Assembly: GCA_021780075.1 (NCBI GenBank)
Contig: JAJXZL010000045.1
Location: 90,362 to 154,361, forward strand
Reading direction: 5' to 3'
DNA: 64,000 bases
From: Acidobacteriota bacterium
GTDB taxonomy: Bacteria; Acidobacteriota; Terriglobia; Terriglobales; Acidobacteriaceae
Shown here: in pieces, positions 1-8,498 of the stretch
Numbering within the stretch: position 1 is the first letter of the stretch
How the letters are laid out: each line of letters starts with the position of its first letter
The notes under the pieces: generated by a model
Databases searched by the model: none
The model's input: only the letters and a program-made list of their open reading frames with translations
What the model was told of the DNA's origin: nothing
Made by a program: the position numbers and the translations under genes

Positions 1-342
1 ATTGCTGGCGGTGTATCCGCTGGCAATAGCCATCGCCTCAAGAGTAGTTGTGGTCGCCACTGGGATGGGCGCTGCGTACAGTTCCGATGCAGTGGTCGGA
101 GTAGTGCCATCGGTGGTGTAGTAGATGGAGGCTCCCGCGGTGGAGTCAGAGAGAGCCACGCTCTGCAGGGTGGTGTACGTCCCCGTACTCACTGAGAATG
201 TAGGCGCAGCGGCTTGTTGCGCGGGTGGCGGCGTGGTGTTGCCAGTGCCGCCTCCGCCTCCACATCCAGTCAGAATGCCGGCAACCACGCATAGCACCGG
301 CACAAACCTGAGACGATTCCACGGGAACGATGTAGCCAACAT
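1..342 (-). CDS. CHB_HEX-type lipoprotein, N-terminal part (runs off left edge)
   Basis: Only the first 114 codons lie in the window. The ATG at 342 follows a GAGGAG ribosome site about 8 bases upstream. The product has a charged N-terminus, a hydrophobic core and a lipobox ending ILTGC near residue 27, then a Gly-rich linker, so it should be a lipid-anchored envelope protein. The following repeat (TTLQSVALSDSTAGASIYYT and then TTDGTTPT) is typical of the chitobiase/beta-hexosaminidase C-terminal (CHB_HEX_C) beta-sandwich, which is common in acidobacterial cell-surface proteins. The catalytic or other downstream part is outside the window, so the function is unknown. Confidence 0.8.
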   Translation of the reverse strand, partial: MLATSFPWNRLRFVPVLCVVAGILTGCGGGGGTGNTTPPPAQQAAAPTFSVSTGTYTTLQSVALSDSTAGASIYYTTDGTTPTTASELYAAPIPVATTTTLEAMAIASGYTASN

Positions 343-372
343 TGGAAATCTCCTCAACAAGATATCGAACGA

Positions 373-2223
373 TTACCGAACGGAATAAACGGTCATCGAT
401 TCTGCCGGCTCTTCAAGATGGAGTGTGCCGGCGCTGGCCACGGGCGCAGTCCCCTTTGCAGGCTGCAATACACCGAACTCGGTGCAGCCCGCCAGAGCTG
501 TATCCTGCATGGGCAGATCGACATGCCTGGCTTGAGGTGCCTTGTTGAGCAGGATCAACACGCGCTCCTCTGTGTGACCGGAGGAGCAGCCCGCATCCCT
601 CTGTGCGCGAACAAATGCGAATACGTCCGTATCGGCAAGAAGGTTCTGCTCAATACCTGTTTGCAACACTGGATGCACTTTGCGCAGGGCAATCATGCCG
701 GAGATCCAGGTGAATATCTCCTGCTGTTTGGCTGTGCGACCAGACTGGGTGAAGGCGTTGTGAGCATCGCCTGCAAAGCCGCCGGGAAAGTCTTGCCGGT
801 TGTCCGGGTCTTCGCCGCCGATCATTCCGATCTCATCGCCTGAGTAGATCAGCGGCATTCCACGTATGGTTGTCACAAGTCCTAGAGCCAGCTTGAGTCG
901 GGGCACAGAGCCGCCGGCATCGGTAAGAAAGCGCGCCGTGTCGTGGTTGCCGATAAAGGACGTCAGCCGCTCAGGGTGCGGATACAACGCGTCCTGGCGC
1001 AACACCGTAGCGAGCTCAGTCATGGGCTTGCCATGGGCCAGCACGTCGCGCAGAGCAAAATAAACCGGGAAATCAAATGGCGTGTAGAGACCCGTGTCGA
1101 TGCCCTCGTGTGTTTCGCCTCCAGCAAAGTAGGAGGTCACCTCGGGGTCGCGATGAAACACTTCGCCTACGGTTGTCAGATGCGGATAGACGCTATGCAG
1201 TGTGGCATGGAAATCATGCCAGAAAGGGCGATCCACATACGGAAATGTATCAAGACGAATCCCATCGAGATTGGCCGTCTCAACCCACCACAGCGCGTTC
1301 TGAATCAAGTAGCGCGATACCAGCGGATTTTCCTGGTTCAGATCGGGCATGGCATCAGTGAACCAGCCGCTCGTTATGTCGCGCCACGCCTGCTTGGGCG
1401 CGTGCGGATCGACGAGCTGATAGAAGTCGTGCTGCGCAGAGCGATGATGCTGCAACGTACCGTGGAACCAGTCCGGCGCGGGCGGATCGAGTACCCATGG
1501 GTGCTGCACTCCCAGATGGTTGGGCACCAGATCAATCACCAGCTTCATGCCGCGTGTGTGCAATGCATCGGAAAGATGCCGATAATCCTCCAGCGTGCCG
1601 AAGTGCGAATCCACCGCATAGAGATCCGTAGCAGCATACCCGTGATAGGACTCCGGCATGGCGCCATTGGAGGCAACGGGCGTGGTCCACAGCGCAGTCA
1701 CGCCAAGCTGCTGCAGGTAATCCAGGTGCTGTTGAATGCCGGCGAGATCGCCGCCATGCCATCCGCGCGGCGCAGCGCGATTGTAGCCGGGCTGATTGTT
1801 GGCTGGGTCTCCATCCGCAAAGCGATCGGTCATGATGAGGTAAAGCACGTCAGTCGAAGAGAATCCACGATGTGCCGCCGCATCGTGCGAGCGCGCAGCC
1901 AGCACATAATCGTGACTCGCCTGACCATGGCTGTTACGGGCTGTCAGCCGCAGGGTTTGCGGCGTGGCGTTTGCAGTGTGCAACCACAGGAATGCCCAAT
2001 GCCCGTTCTGTGAGGCCTGCGTGCGAACAAGAGTTACGCCTTTGCCGGTGAGGGCAAACTGCGCTCCATTCAGGTTTTCACCGTGGACAAGCAGCATGGG
2101 GTCAGGAAGGCCAGTCCACCATCCAGGCGGATCAATCGTATTGATGCGCGGCGTCTGCGCCGACGCAGCGGAAAGTGCGAGACATATCCAGGCAAAAAAA
2201 AGAAGTGACGACGGCAGTCGCAT
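373..2223 (-). CDS. GH13 alpha-glucanase, cyclomaltodextrinase/neopullulanase type
   Basis: A 616-residue secreted or periplasmic glycoside hydrolase expected to split alpha-1,4 bonds of cyclodextrins or maltodextrins. The start at 2223 follows GGAGAG and opens a clear signal peptide ending near SAAS-AQ; a longer upstream frame to 2289 lacks this logic. Residues about 25-110 form an Ig-like N-terminal domain (cyclomaltodextrinase N type), followed by the (beta/alpha)8 barrel. All four GH13 regions are visible: DLVPNH (231-236), GIRLDTF with nucleophile Asp325, GEVFH with acid/base Glu354, and FIGNHDT with Asp428. It lies downstream of a TonB-dependent receptor on the same strand (161-base gap), which suggests a joint role in maltodextrin uptake and hydrolysis. 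Exact substrate preference cannot be read from sequence. Confidence 0.93.
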   Translation of the reverse strand: MRLPSSLLFFAWICLALSAASAQTPRINTIDPPGWWTGLPDPMLLVHGENLNGAQFALTGKGVTLVRTQASQNGHWAFLWLHTANATPQTLRLTARNSHGQASHDYVLAARSHDAAAHRGFSSTDVLYLIMTDRFADGDPANNQPGYNRAAPRGWHGGDLAGIQQHLDYLQQLGVTALWTTPVASNGAMPESYHGYAATDLYAVDSHFGTLEDYRHLSDALHTRGMKLVIDLVPNHLGVQHPWVLDPPAPDWFHGTLQHHRSAQHDFYQLVDPHAPKQAWRDITSGWFTDAMPDLNQENPLVSRYLIQNALWWVETANLDGIRLDTFPYVDRPFWHDFHATLHSVYPHLTTVGEVFHRDPEVTSYFAGGETHEGIDTGLYTPFDFPVYFALRDVLAHGKPMTELATVLRQDALYPHPERLTSFIGNHDTARFLTDAGGSVPRLKLALGLVTTIRGMPLIYSGDEIGMIGGEDPDNRQDFPGGFAGDAHNAFTQSGRTAKQQEIFTWISGMIALRKVHPVLQTGIEQNLLADTDVFAFVRAQRDAGCSSGHTEERVLILLNKAPQARHVDLPMQDTALAGCTEFGVLQPAKGTAPVASAGTLHLEEPAESMTVYSVR

Positions 2224-2384
2224 AAGACTCTCCAATACAGTGCAATCCTGGACGGCAGGCAAAAGTTCCCGCAACCTCGCAGCGAACATACAAGGTGTGG
2301 GTCAAGCGTGGCAGAAGGATAAGAAGACGCGGCAGCCTTGCGACTGCCGCGACATTGTGCAGTGAAACGGATCCTTCAACGAAA

Positions 2385-5300
2385 CTAGAAGGTAAGCCGT
2401 CCTCCGAACTCGAGCTGGCGCTCAGTGTATTCCCGCGTGCCGTCAGTGGCGCCAAAATTGCTCAAGGGGTTGGTGTTATTCACGCCGGCGTCCAGATACC
2501 CGTTGGGGTTGGTGAACTGGGGCGTGTTGAAGACGTTGTAGGCCTGGAAGCGGAACTCGAACTTGATCTTCTCAGGCAGCGAGAAGCTTTTGAACAATGC
2601 CGCATCCATCCCGCGATAGCCGGGCCCGTGGACGACGTTGCGATTCAGGGTTCCCGGACGAATCGGAATGCCCGCGGCGGTAACCGGCGGAGGTGCGAAC
2701 GAGCCGGTCGAGAACCACTGGTGCAGCGTCTTGGGATAGCTGATGCCCTTCACCATATCCACCCGATTGGTAAAGGTAGAGCTGATGATGTTGCCGCTCG
2801 GATCGGTTCCCTTGTTGGTGGTTAGATCAAAAGGAGTACCCGTTTGCAGAGTGACTACGGAGTCAAGCTGCCAGCCTCCGATAGCTTCATCGAGAACCAT
2901 TGGGATGTTCCCACCAAAGGCCTTTCCGCGGCCGAAGGGTAGTTGCGCCAGCGCGCTGAAGCTGAAGACATTGCGCTGGTCCTGATCGGCGCTTCCATAG
3001 TTGGCCTTCATGTCGATGCCGGAGGTGGTGATGAACATGTTCTGCCCCGGTCCGTTGGCTCCGGTAGAAAATGCGCCATTGGAGTTGTCGAAGGTATGCG
3101 ACCAGGTATACGCGGCGGTCAACTGCACCCCCTGCGTGGCGCGCCGGTTAAGGAATACTTGCAGGGAGTTGTAGTTGCCTGAACCGATATTCGCGCCTTC
3201 TGTGACAGAGCCGCGGGTGGGATAGAGAGAGCTGGTGCTGTTCAGCACAGGCCCGTTGATGTTGAACCACGTTGACAGGCGATCGGACTTATCGCCAACG
3301 TAGGCTGCGTTGATGGATGTATCCCTGTCCAATTGGCGCTCCAACTGCAGGTTCCACTCCTGAACGCGAGGAGTCTTGTTGGTGGGCAACACCGCCAGCA
3401 GCGCAGCGTTCACCGGGTTGGCGCGATCCACGGTCGCTCCAAACACAGGGAGCGGCAGCGCACTGGTTGCATCCAGGTTGTTGTTGTCGCCCGCCGGCCC
3501 CTGACCGGTAAAAGTGACGCGGAAGGCATTGCCAGCCTGATATTGCTCGAAGCCATTGAAGTCAGGATTGTTTGAAAGCTGGTTGCCCACGCCTCCACGG
3601 TCAAGGAAGTAGAAAATGCCGTAGCCGCCGCGAAGCGATGTTTTGCCGTCGCCGAACAGATCGTAGGCAAATCCGATGCGCGGCGCAAAGTTGGTCTTGT
3701 CTGTCTGGATGATGCTGCGGCTCACGCCATTCGTGCCGGCCACCACCAGGGTCTGGGTGTTCAGGTTAAAGTCCGACTGGTTGTTGTGAATCTCGTAGGG
3801 GTTGGTGTACAGGTCGTAGCGAATGCCCAGGTTCAGCGTCAGGCGGCGAGTGATCTTCCAGTCGTCCTGCGCAAAGTAGCCTGTTTCCCAGTTGATGGTG
3901 TCAAAGAACTGGCTGGCTACGCCGATGGCGTAGTCTGAAAAGCCGGCGAGTATTTCTGACTGTTCAAAGCCGGTGAAGCGGCCCGTGCCTGGGTAGTTGA
4001 AGCCGCCGATGTTGAAGTATCCCTTGGAGTCCGGCGTGTTGAAGAAGTCCACACGGCGATGAATGATCGAAGCTCCAAGCTTGAGCGAGTGCTGTCCGTG
4101 AACAATAGTGACGGAGTCGGCAAACTGATTGGTGTGCTGCGGCACCTCATACGGGCCCCAGTCACCGGTGTATTCCAGTTCATACCCGTTGCCGCCAATC
4201 AGCGCTCCGCCGCCGAGCAACGCGTTGCGATTGGCGTTCACAATGCCGAGATTCGCGGAGACCGGCGTTCCCTCCATGGGGTTGATGTACGCATAGAAGG
4301 GGCGCACATATCCGTAGCGGAACTCGTTGACGACGTGCGGACCAAACGTGTGCGTCCAGCCAGCGGCGCCGCCACGGGGATGGTTCACATTGGCGCCCGT
4401 GCCGTAACCGGCGGGCAGGTTGGGAAACTCGCTGGACTTGGGGTTCTCAAACTGGCCGTAGCTGTAGCGGACAAAAACCAGGTCGCGGCTGCTGAGGTTG
4501 GAGTCAAGCCGAATATCGAAATCCGTCTCGTTTACCTTTTCGATCTCGTGGGTCTGATAGTTCTGGACCAGCCCGTTATGCGCTCCGAGCCCCGGAGTGG
4601 GCAACGGGAACGCCTGCAGGTATTTCAAGGCGGCTGGGTTAGCCCGGCTTGTTGGAATGATGTTGCCCGAAAACGGCGCGCAGGTGGTGGGGTCGTAAAT
4701 GGCTCCGGGAATGGCGCCCGTTACCGTGGCGCAGCCGGTGGTGGAGGCGTACTGTGCCGGGGTCGTGGTCAGCGGATTCGGGTCCGCCAGCAACTCAGAG
4801 AAGTCGCCGGTGCGCTCAAGCGCTGTCGGCACCGTCACCATACCGGAGTTTCCGGGCAGCATCTCGCGGACATCCGCCAAGTCGCCGAACGCAAAGAGCT
4901 TGTCCTTCAGGATCGGGCCGCCGACCGCAAAGCCATACTGATGCTTCCGGTAGGTGGTCGTCTTGCTTCCGGGGTTGAAGTAGGCATTCTGGGAGTTATT
5001 GGCATCAAATGCCTGGTCGCGATAGAACTCGTAAGCCGCACCGTGAAACTGGTTGGTGCCGCTCTTGATGGAGGTTTGAATAATGGCGCCACCCGCCTTA
5101 CCAAATTCGGCAGGCGCCATAGTGGTGTTGACGCGGAACTCCTGCGTGGCCTCAATCGGAGGCACAAAGACAATCGAGTTCACCAGGCCATCGTTGTTAT
5201 CCACGCCGTCCAGCTCATAGTTGTTTGCCTGCTGGCGAAGACCGTTCGTGGAGAGCGCTGTGCCACCCACATCAAAGAAGCGCGAAAACTCAACGTTACC

Positions 5301-5864
5301 GTTGATGCCTGAGGCAGCCGAGCCGTAGGCTCCGCGCGTCATGCCCGGGGCCAGCAGAGCCAACTGGGTAAAGTTGCGGCCATTCAGCGGCAGTTCGGTG
5401 ATCTGGTCACTCTGGATCACGGTGCCGGTCGAGGAGGTAGAGAGGTCCACGATCGGAGCAGCGTCCGTCACTGTAACTGACTCATTCACCGAGCCCGGCT
5501 TCAGTTTGAAGGCCAGTGAAACGACCTGCGAAACCTGCAACACAAAGGGCTGGACCGCAGTCTCAAAGCCAGAAGCCGATACGGTCGCCTTGTAGTTGCC
5601 GCGGGGCATAGCTTCAAAGTGGAATAAACCGGCAGCGTCGGCAGCGTCGGTCCGGGTCATCCCGGTGTCGGTATTTGTGATCTGAATGGAAGCGGCCGGA
5701 ACTACCGCCCCCGTCTGGTCCTGTACACTGCCTCGAATGCTGCCCAGGTCCGACTGTGCAAACAGCCGGGGCAGCAAGAGGCAAGACAACAGAGCTAGCA
5801 ATGCCGCTACCGAAAAGGGAAAACGGCGCTGCCTGCCGGGCAGGAATGTGGATCCCTTGAACAT
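2385..5864 (-). CDS. TonB-dependent receptor, Oar-like, with carboxypeptidase-regulatory-like domain
   Basis: A 1159-residue outer-membrane receptor. The ATG at 5864 has GGAGG 8 bases upstream and starts a signal peptide (two Arg pairs, hydrophobic core, cut near LFAQ). Residues about 35-120 form a carboxypeptidase-regulatory-like beta-sandwich (GSIRGSVQDQTGAVVPAA). A plug follows with ITELPLNGRNFTQLALLAPG, the hallmark of acidobacterial receptors, and then a long beta-barrel ending in an aromatic-terminal strand (QLEFGGRLTF). The family imports large substrates, often oligosaccharides, using TonB energy. The downstream GH13 enzyme and the divergent propeller regulator suggest a starch or maltodextrin ligand, which is inference. 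Two extra Met codons upstream (to 5999) have no ribosome site. Confidence 0.93.
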   Translation of the reverse strand: MFKGSTFLPGRQRRFPFSVAALLALLSCLLLPRLFAQSDLGSIRGSVQDQTGAVVPAASIQITNTDTGMTRTDAADAAGLFHFEAMPRGNYKATVSASGFETAVQPFVLQVSQVVSLAFKLKPGSVNESVTVTDAAPIVDLSTSSTGTVIQSDQITELPLNGRNFTQLALLAPGMTRGAYGSAASGINGNVEFSRFFDVGGTALSTNGLRQQANNYELDGVDNNDGLVNSIVFVPPIEATQEFRVNTTMAPAEFGKAGGAIIQTSIKSGTNQFHGAAYEFYRDQAFDANNSQNAYFNPGSKTTTYRKHQYGFAVGGPILKDKLFAFGDLADVREMLPGNSGMVTVPTALERTGDFSELLADPNPLTTTPAQYASTTGCATVTGAIPGAIYDPTTCAPFSGNIIPTSRANPAALKYLQAFPLPTPGLGAHNGLVQNYQTHEIEKVNETDFDIRLDSNLSSRDLVFVRYSYGQFENPKSSEFPNLPAGYGTGANVNHPRGGAAGWTHTFGPHVVNEFRYGYVRPFYAYINPMEGTPVSANLGIVNANRNALLGGGALIGGNGYELEYTGDWGPYEVPQHTNQFADSVTIVHGQHSLKLGASIIHRRVDFFNTPDSKGYFNIGGFNYPGTGRFTGFEQSEILAGFSDYAIGVASQFFDTINWETGYFAQDDWKITRRLTLNLGIRYDLYTNPYEIHNNQSDFNLNTQTLVVAGTNGVSRSIIQTDKTNFAPRIGFAYDLFGDGKTSLRGGYGIFYFLDRGGVGNQLSNNPDFNGFEQYQAGNAFRVTFTGQGPAGDNNNLDATSALPLPVFGATVDRANPVNAALLAVLPTNKTPRVQEWNLQLERQLDRDTSINAAYVGDKSDRLSTWFNINGPVLNSTSSLYPTRGSVTEGANIGSGNYNSLQVFLNRRATQGVQLTAAYTWSHTFDNSNGAFSTGANGPGQNMFITTSGIDMKANYGSADQDQRNVFSFSALAQLPFGRGKAFGGNIPMVLDEAIGGWQLDSVVTLQTGTPFDLTTNKGTDPSGNIISSTFTNRVDMVKGISYPKTLHQWFSTGSFAPPPVTAAGIPIRPGTLNRNVVHGPGYRGMDAALFKSFSLPEKIKFEFRFQAYNVFNTPQFTNPNGYLDAGVNNTNPLSNFGATDGTREYTERQLEFGGRLTF

Positions 5865-6162
5865 CACGATGTCCTCCAAAAGCGTTTGAGAAACGTTGCA
5901 GATTTCGACCCTCGGATGCGGCAGCATAAGCACCGCTCCTTGTAGCCACGGTCCACAAAACGCCTTGGCAACCGCGATGGTCAACCTACAACGCGGCAAT
6001 TCAGCTTCATTTTGAAATCATCGAATATGTCATTATTTTTCATTCACGTAAACCGAACCATCTCCTCGCGGAATCGTGCCTTTCAGACCAATCAACCCAT
6101 AGATTGTGCCGCAGCGTGACGCTTCTGGCATACACTATTCTGCAGGGATTGGTCTGGCAGCC
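5865..6162. promoter_or_regulatory. Divergent intergenic region between receptor and regulator
   Basis: About 300 bases separate the leftward receptor gene from the rightward wHTH regulator. The middle (about 6000-6060) is clearly AT-richer than its surroundings, with ATTATTTTTCATTC, as expected for a control region serving two divergent genes. I could not settle on a specific -35/-10 pair or operator. No ORF here looks coding. Confidence 0.45.
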
Positions 6163-8310
6163 ATGACAATGGGGCAGCAGAAGGAAGGCGCAAGATGGGT
6201 GCAGTTCGGCCAATTTGAAGCCGACCTGAAAAACGAGGAGTTGCGACGTTCAGGCGTGCGCGTCCGACTGCAGAGCCAACCCTTCAAGCTGCTGGTAGCC
6301 TTGCTGGAACACCGGGGAGAGGTGGTTTCCCGGGAGACTTTGCAGCATCTGCTCTGGGGAGCAGATACTACAGTTGATTTTGACCACAGCTTGGGCATTG
6401 CCGTAAACAAGCTACGCGACGCGCTGGGTGACTCTGCTGAAAACCCGCGCTTTGTTGAGACACTGGCCAAGCGCGGCTACCGGTTCATTGCTCCGGTCAA
6501 GGCACTCGAAGGGCAGGTTGCGGTACAGCCCCCGGAATCCACTCCGGCTGCGGCTGCCGGGTCCAGAGCTAACCTTAATATATGGCACTGGATTACGGGT
6601 GCGCTGGCCCTCCTCTGCGTGGTGCTGGCAGGGATTTTGTTTCACCGCCCTACAGACCATAAACCCTATCGCATTGTGCAGATTACCTATTCGGGGCAGG
6701 TGCTCACCAACGATCTGGACGTCGAGGGATTCTCAAGTTCCGCCAGTGACGGCACGCGGCTTTACTTTTCCCAGATGAATAATGGCAATCCCGTTCTGGC
6801 TGTGGGGCTGGCCGCCAACGGCGAGTTCACCTATATTGATCTCCCCTCAGAAATTGGCGCTCCGCTAATTGGCTCTCTCTCGCCTGACGGGTCCAAATTG
6901 GCTGTTCGCAGCCACTTGCAGGCAGAGCCGGAGCAGCCTTTGTGGATTGTGCCCACCCTCGGCGGCGATGCTCGGCGCGTTCCAAACGTGGTGGCGCACG
7001 ACGCAACCTGGATGCCCGACGGGCAGCGGCTGCTGATTGCCAATGGCAATGATCTGACCGTGGTGGGAACGGACGGTGGCGATCCGCACAAGTTGCTCAG
7101 TACGCCGGGGTTGGCATTCTGGCTGCGCTGGTCGCCCAATGGCAGACGGCTGCGTTTTACACTGCGCGATACAAGACAGCAGACCCTGTCACTCTGGGAG
7201 GTGGCAGCGGACGGCAGCAACCCTCACCCGCTCTTGTCCGGATGGAGCCAGCCAGCATCGGAGTGCTGTGGCAGCTGGACCTCGGATGGAGAGTATTTTG
7301 TATTTCAGTCCTCGCGCACCGGCCATAGCGAGATATGGGCTCTGCGGGAGAAGCCTTGGTATCTGAAGGATCGCAAGCCGAGACAGATCACCAATGGCCC
7401 GCTCGACTATGAGGCTCCCAGCACGACCCCTGGCAACCGCCAAATCCAGTTCATCGGCGTGAATTCTCAGATTGAACTTTTGCACGCGGTGCCTAAAGCC
7501 TCTGGATTCGTCGCTTTGGACCGAAACCTGAGTACTGCGGCTTTGGCCGAGTACTCCTCTGACGGAAAGTGGGTTGCCTGGCTCAACGCCTCGGATGGAT
7601 CCCTGTGGCGCAGCCGTGTAGACGGCAAGCAGCGCCTGGAGTTGACAACCCCGCCTCTGCGCATCTTCAGGATGAAGTGGTCCCCTGACAACCGGCAACT
7701 GGCTCTGATGGCCGAGGCGCCTGGCAAGCCATGGAAGCTGTACGTCATTGATTCAGAAGGAGGCAAGCTCACTCCTCTGCTGAACGAGGATGGCAATGAA
7801 GCCGATCCGGATTGGTTGGCTGACGGCCAGTCAATCGTCTTTGGGCGTCTGCCCGACCGCATGGACGTGGGCCAGCCCAAGGCCATCTACCTCTTGAATC
7901 TACATACCCATCAGGTGACGGAAATTCCCGGCTCAACCGGCCTCTTCAGTCCCCGATTCTCGCCCGATGGCCGGTATATCGTTGCAATCCGGCTGGATCA
8001 GAAAGCGCTCATGCTTTTTGACCGGACCCGCCAGCAATGGACCACCCTCGCGGTCCACGGCGCGGGCGACCCCACCTGGTCGCATGACGGTCACTCGGTT
8101 TACTTTCAGGATTTTCTTGAGACGGGCAAGCCCATCTACCGCGTCACCGTTCCGGCGGGAGCGCTCGAGCCGGTGGCTACCATCAAGAATCTGCAGCCCA
8201 TTGCTGCAACCGACTACCGGCTGATCGGGTTGGCTCCGGAAGATCTTCCGGTAGTCAGCGCTCGAACCTCCACCGTCAACCTTTATCGCGTGAATCTGGA
8301 CGAGCATTGA
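6163..8310 (+). CDS. Membrane-anchored wHTH regulator with TolB/PD40 propeller (CadC-like)
   Basis: A 715-residue predicted one-component sensor. Residues about 10-110 are an OmpR/PhoB-type winged helix (start FGQFEADLKNEELRRSG; recognition and wing part VDFDHSLGIAVNKLRDALGD, then RFVETLAKRGYRF). A single transmembrane segment follows (WHWITGALALLCVVLAGILF, about 136-156). The rest is a periplasmic PD40/WD40-like propeller with repeated SPDG-type blade motifs (SLSPDGSKLA, RWSPNGRRLR, KWSPDNRQLA, RFSPDGRYIV). This is the CadC/ToxR topology with a propeller as the sensing part, common in Acidobacteria. It is divergent from the TonB receptor and could control it. The start is uncertain: ATG at 6163 or 6169; the ribosome site is weak. 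Confidence 0.85.
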   Translation: MTMGQQKEGARWVQFGQFEADLKNEELRRSGVRVRLQSQPFKLLVALLEHRGEVVSRETLQHLLWGADTTVDFDHSLGIAVNKLRDALGDSAENPRFVETLAKRGYRFIAPVKALEGQVAVQPPESTPAAAAGSRANLNIWHWITGALALLCVVLAGILFHRPTDHKPYRIVQITYSGQVLTNDLDVEGFSSSASDGTRLYFSQMNNGNPVLAVGLAANGEFTYIDLPSEIGAPLIGSLSPDGSKLAVRSHLQAEPEQPLWIVPTLGGDARRVPNVVAHDATWMPDGQRLLIANGNDLTVVGTDGGDPHKLLSTPGLAFWLRWSPNGRRLRFTLRDTRQQTLSLWEVAADGSNPHPLLSGWSQPASECCGSWTSDGEYFVFQSSRTGHSEIWALREKPWYLKDRKPRQITNGPLDYEAPSTTPGNRQIQFIGVNSQIELLHAVPKASGFVALDRNLSTAALAEYSSDGKWVAWLNASDGSLWRSRVDGKQRLELTTPPLRIFRMKWSPDNRQLALMAEAPGKPWKLYVIDSEGGKLTPLLNEDGNEADPDWLADGQSIVFGRLPDRMDVGQPKAIYLLNLHTHQVTEIPGSTGLFSPRFSPDGRYIVAIRLDQKALMLFDRTRQQWTTLAVHGAGDPTWSHDGHSVYFQDFLETGKPIYRVTVPAGALEPVATIKNLQPIAATDYRLIGLAPEDLPVVSARTSTVNLYRVNLDEH

Positions 8311-8498
8311 GCCGGCGTGCCCGACACTGACCCCGCCACGCACCAGGCTTCGGCAGGAAGACGATATCCGTGTTGTCTCAGTTCCTCGCACAGTGTCGCT
8401 GGAGCCAGCCGCAGCTTGAGTCTCCGGGGGACCTGAGTTCTGTGGAGGAGATTCCCAACGGGACGCGCACAGAGACCGCCCTCATTCAAGCTCTACTC
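8311..8498. other. Convergent intergenic gap
   Basis: The gap of 188 bases lies between a rightward and a leftward gene. I see no convincing terminator hairpin with a T tract and no small ORF with a ribosome site. Its position requires that transcripts from both sides end here or run into each other. Confidence 0.4.

Noticed and set aside
943..2013. Long plus-strand frame opposite the GH13 gene
   Set aside because: It mirrors the antisense of a clear glycoside hydrolase, has no ribosome site and an Arg/His-rich composition.
4059..5312. 417-codon plus-strand frame opposite the TonB receptor
   Set aside because: It is antisense to a well-supported receptor; codon use is unlike neighbouring genes and no domain is visible.
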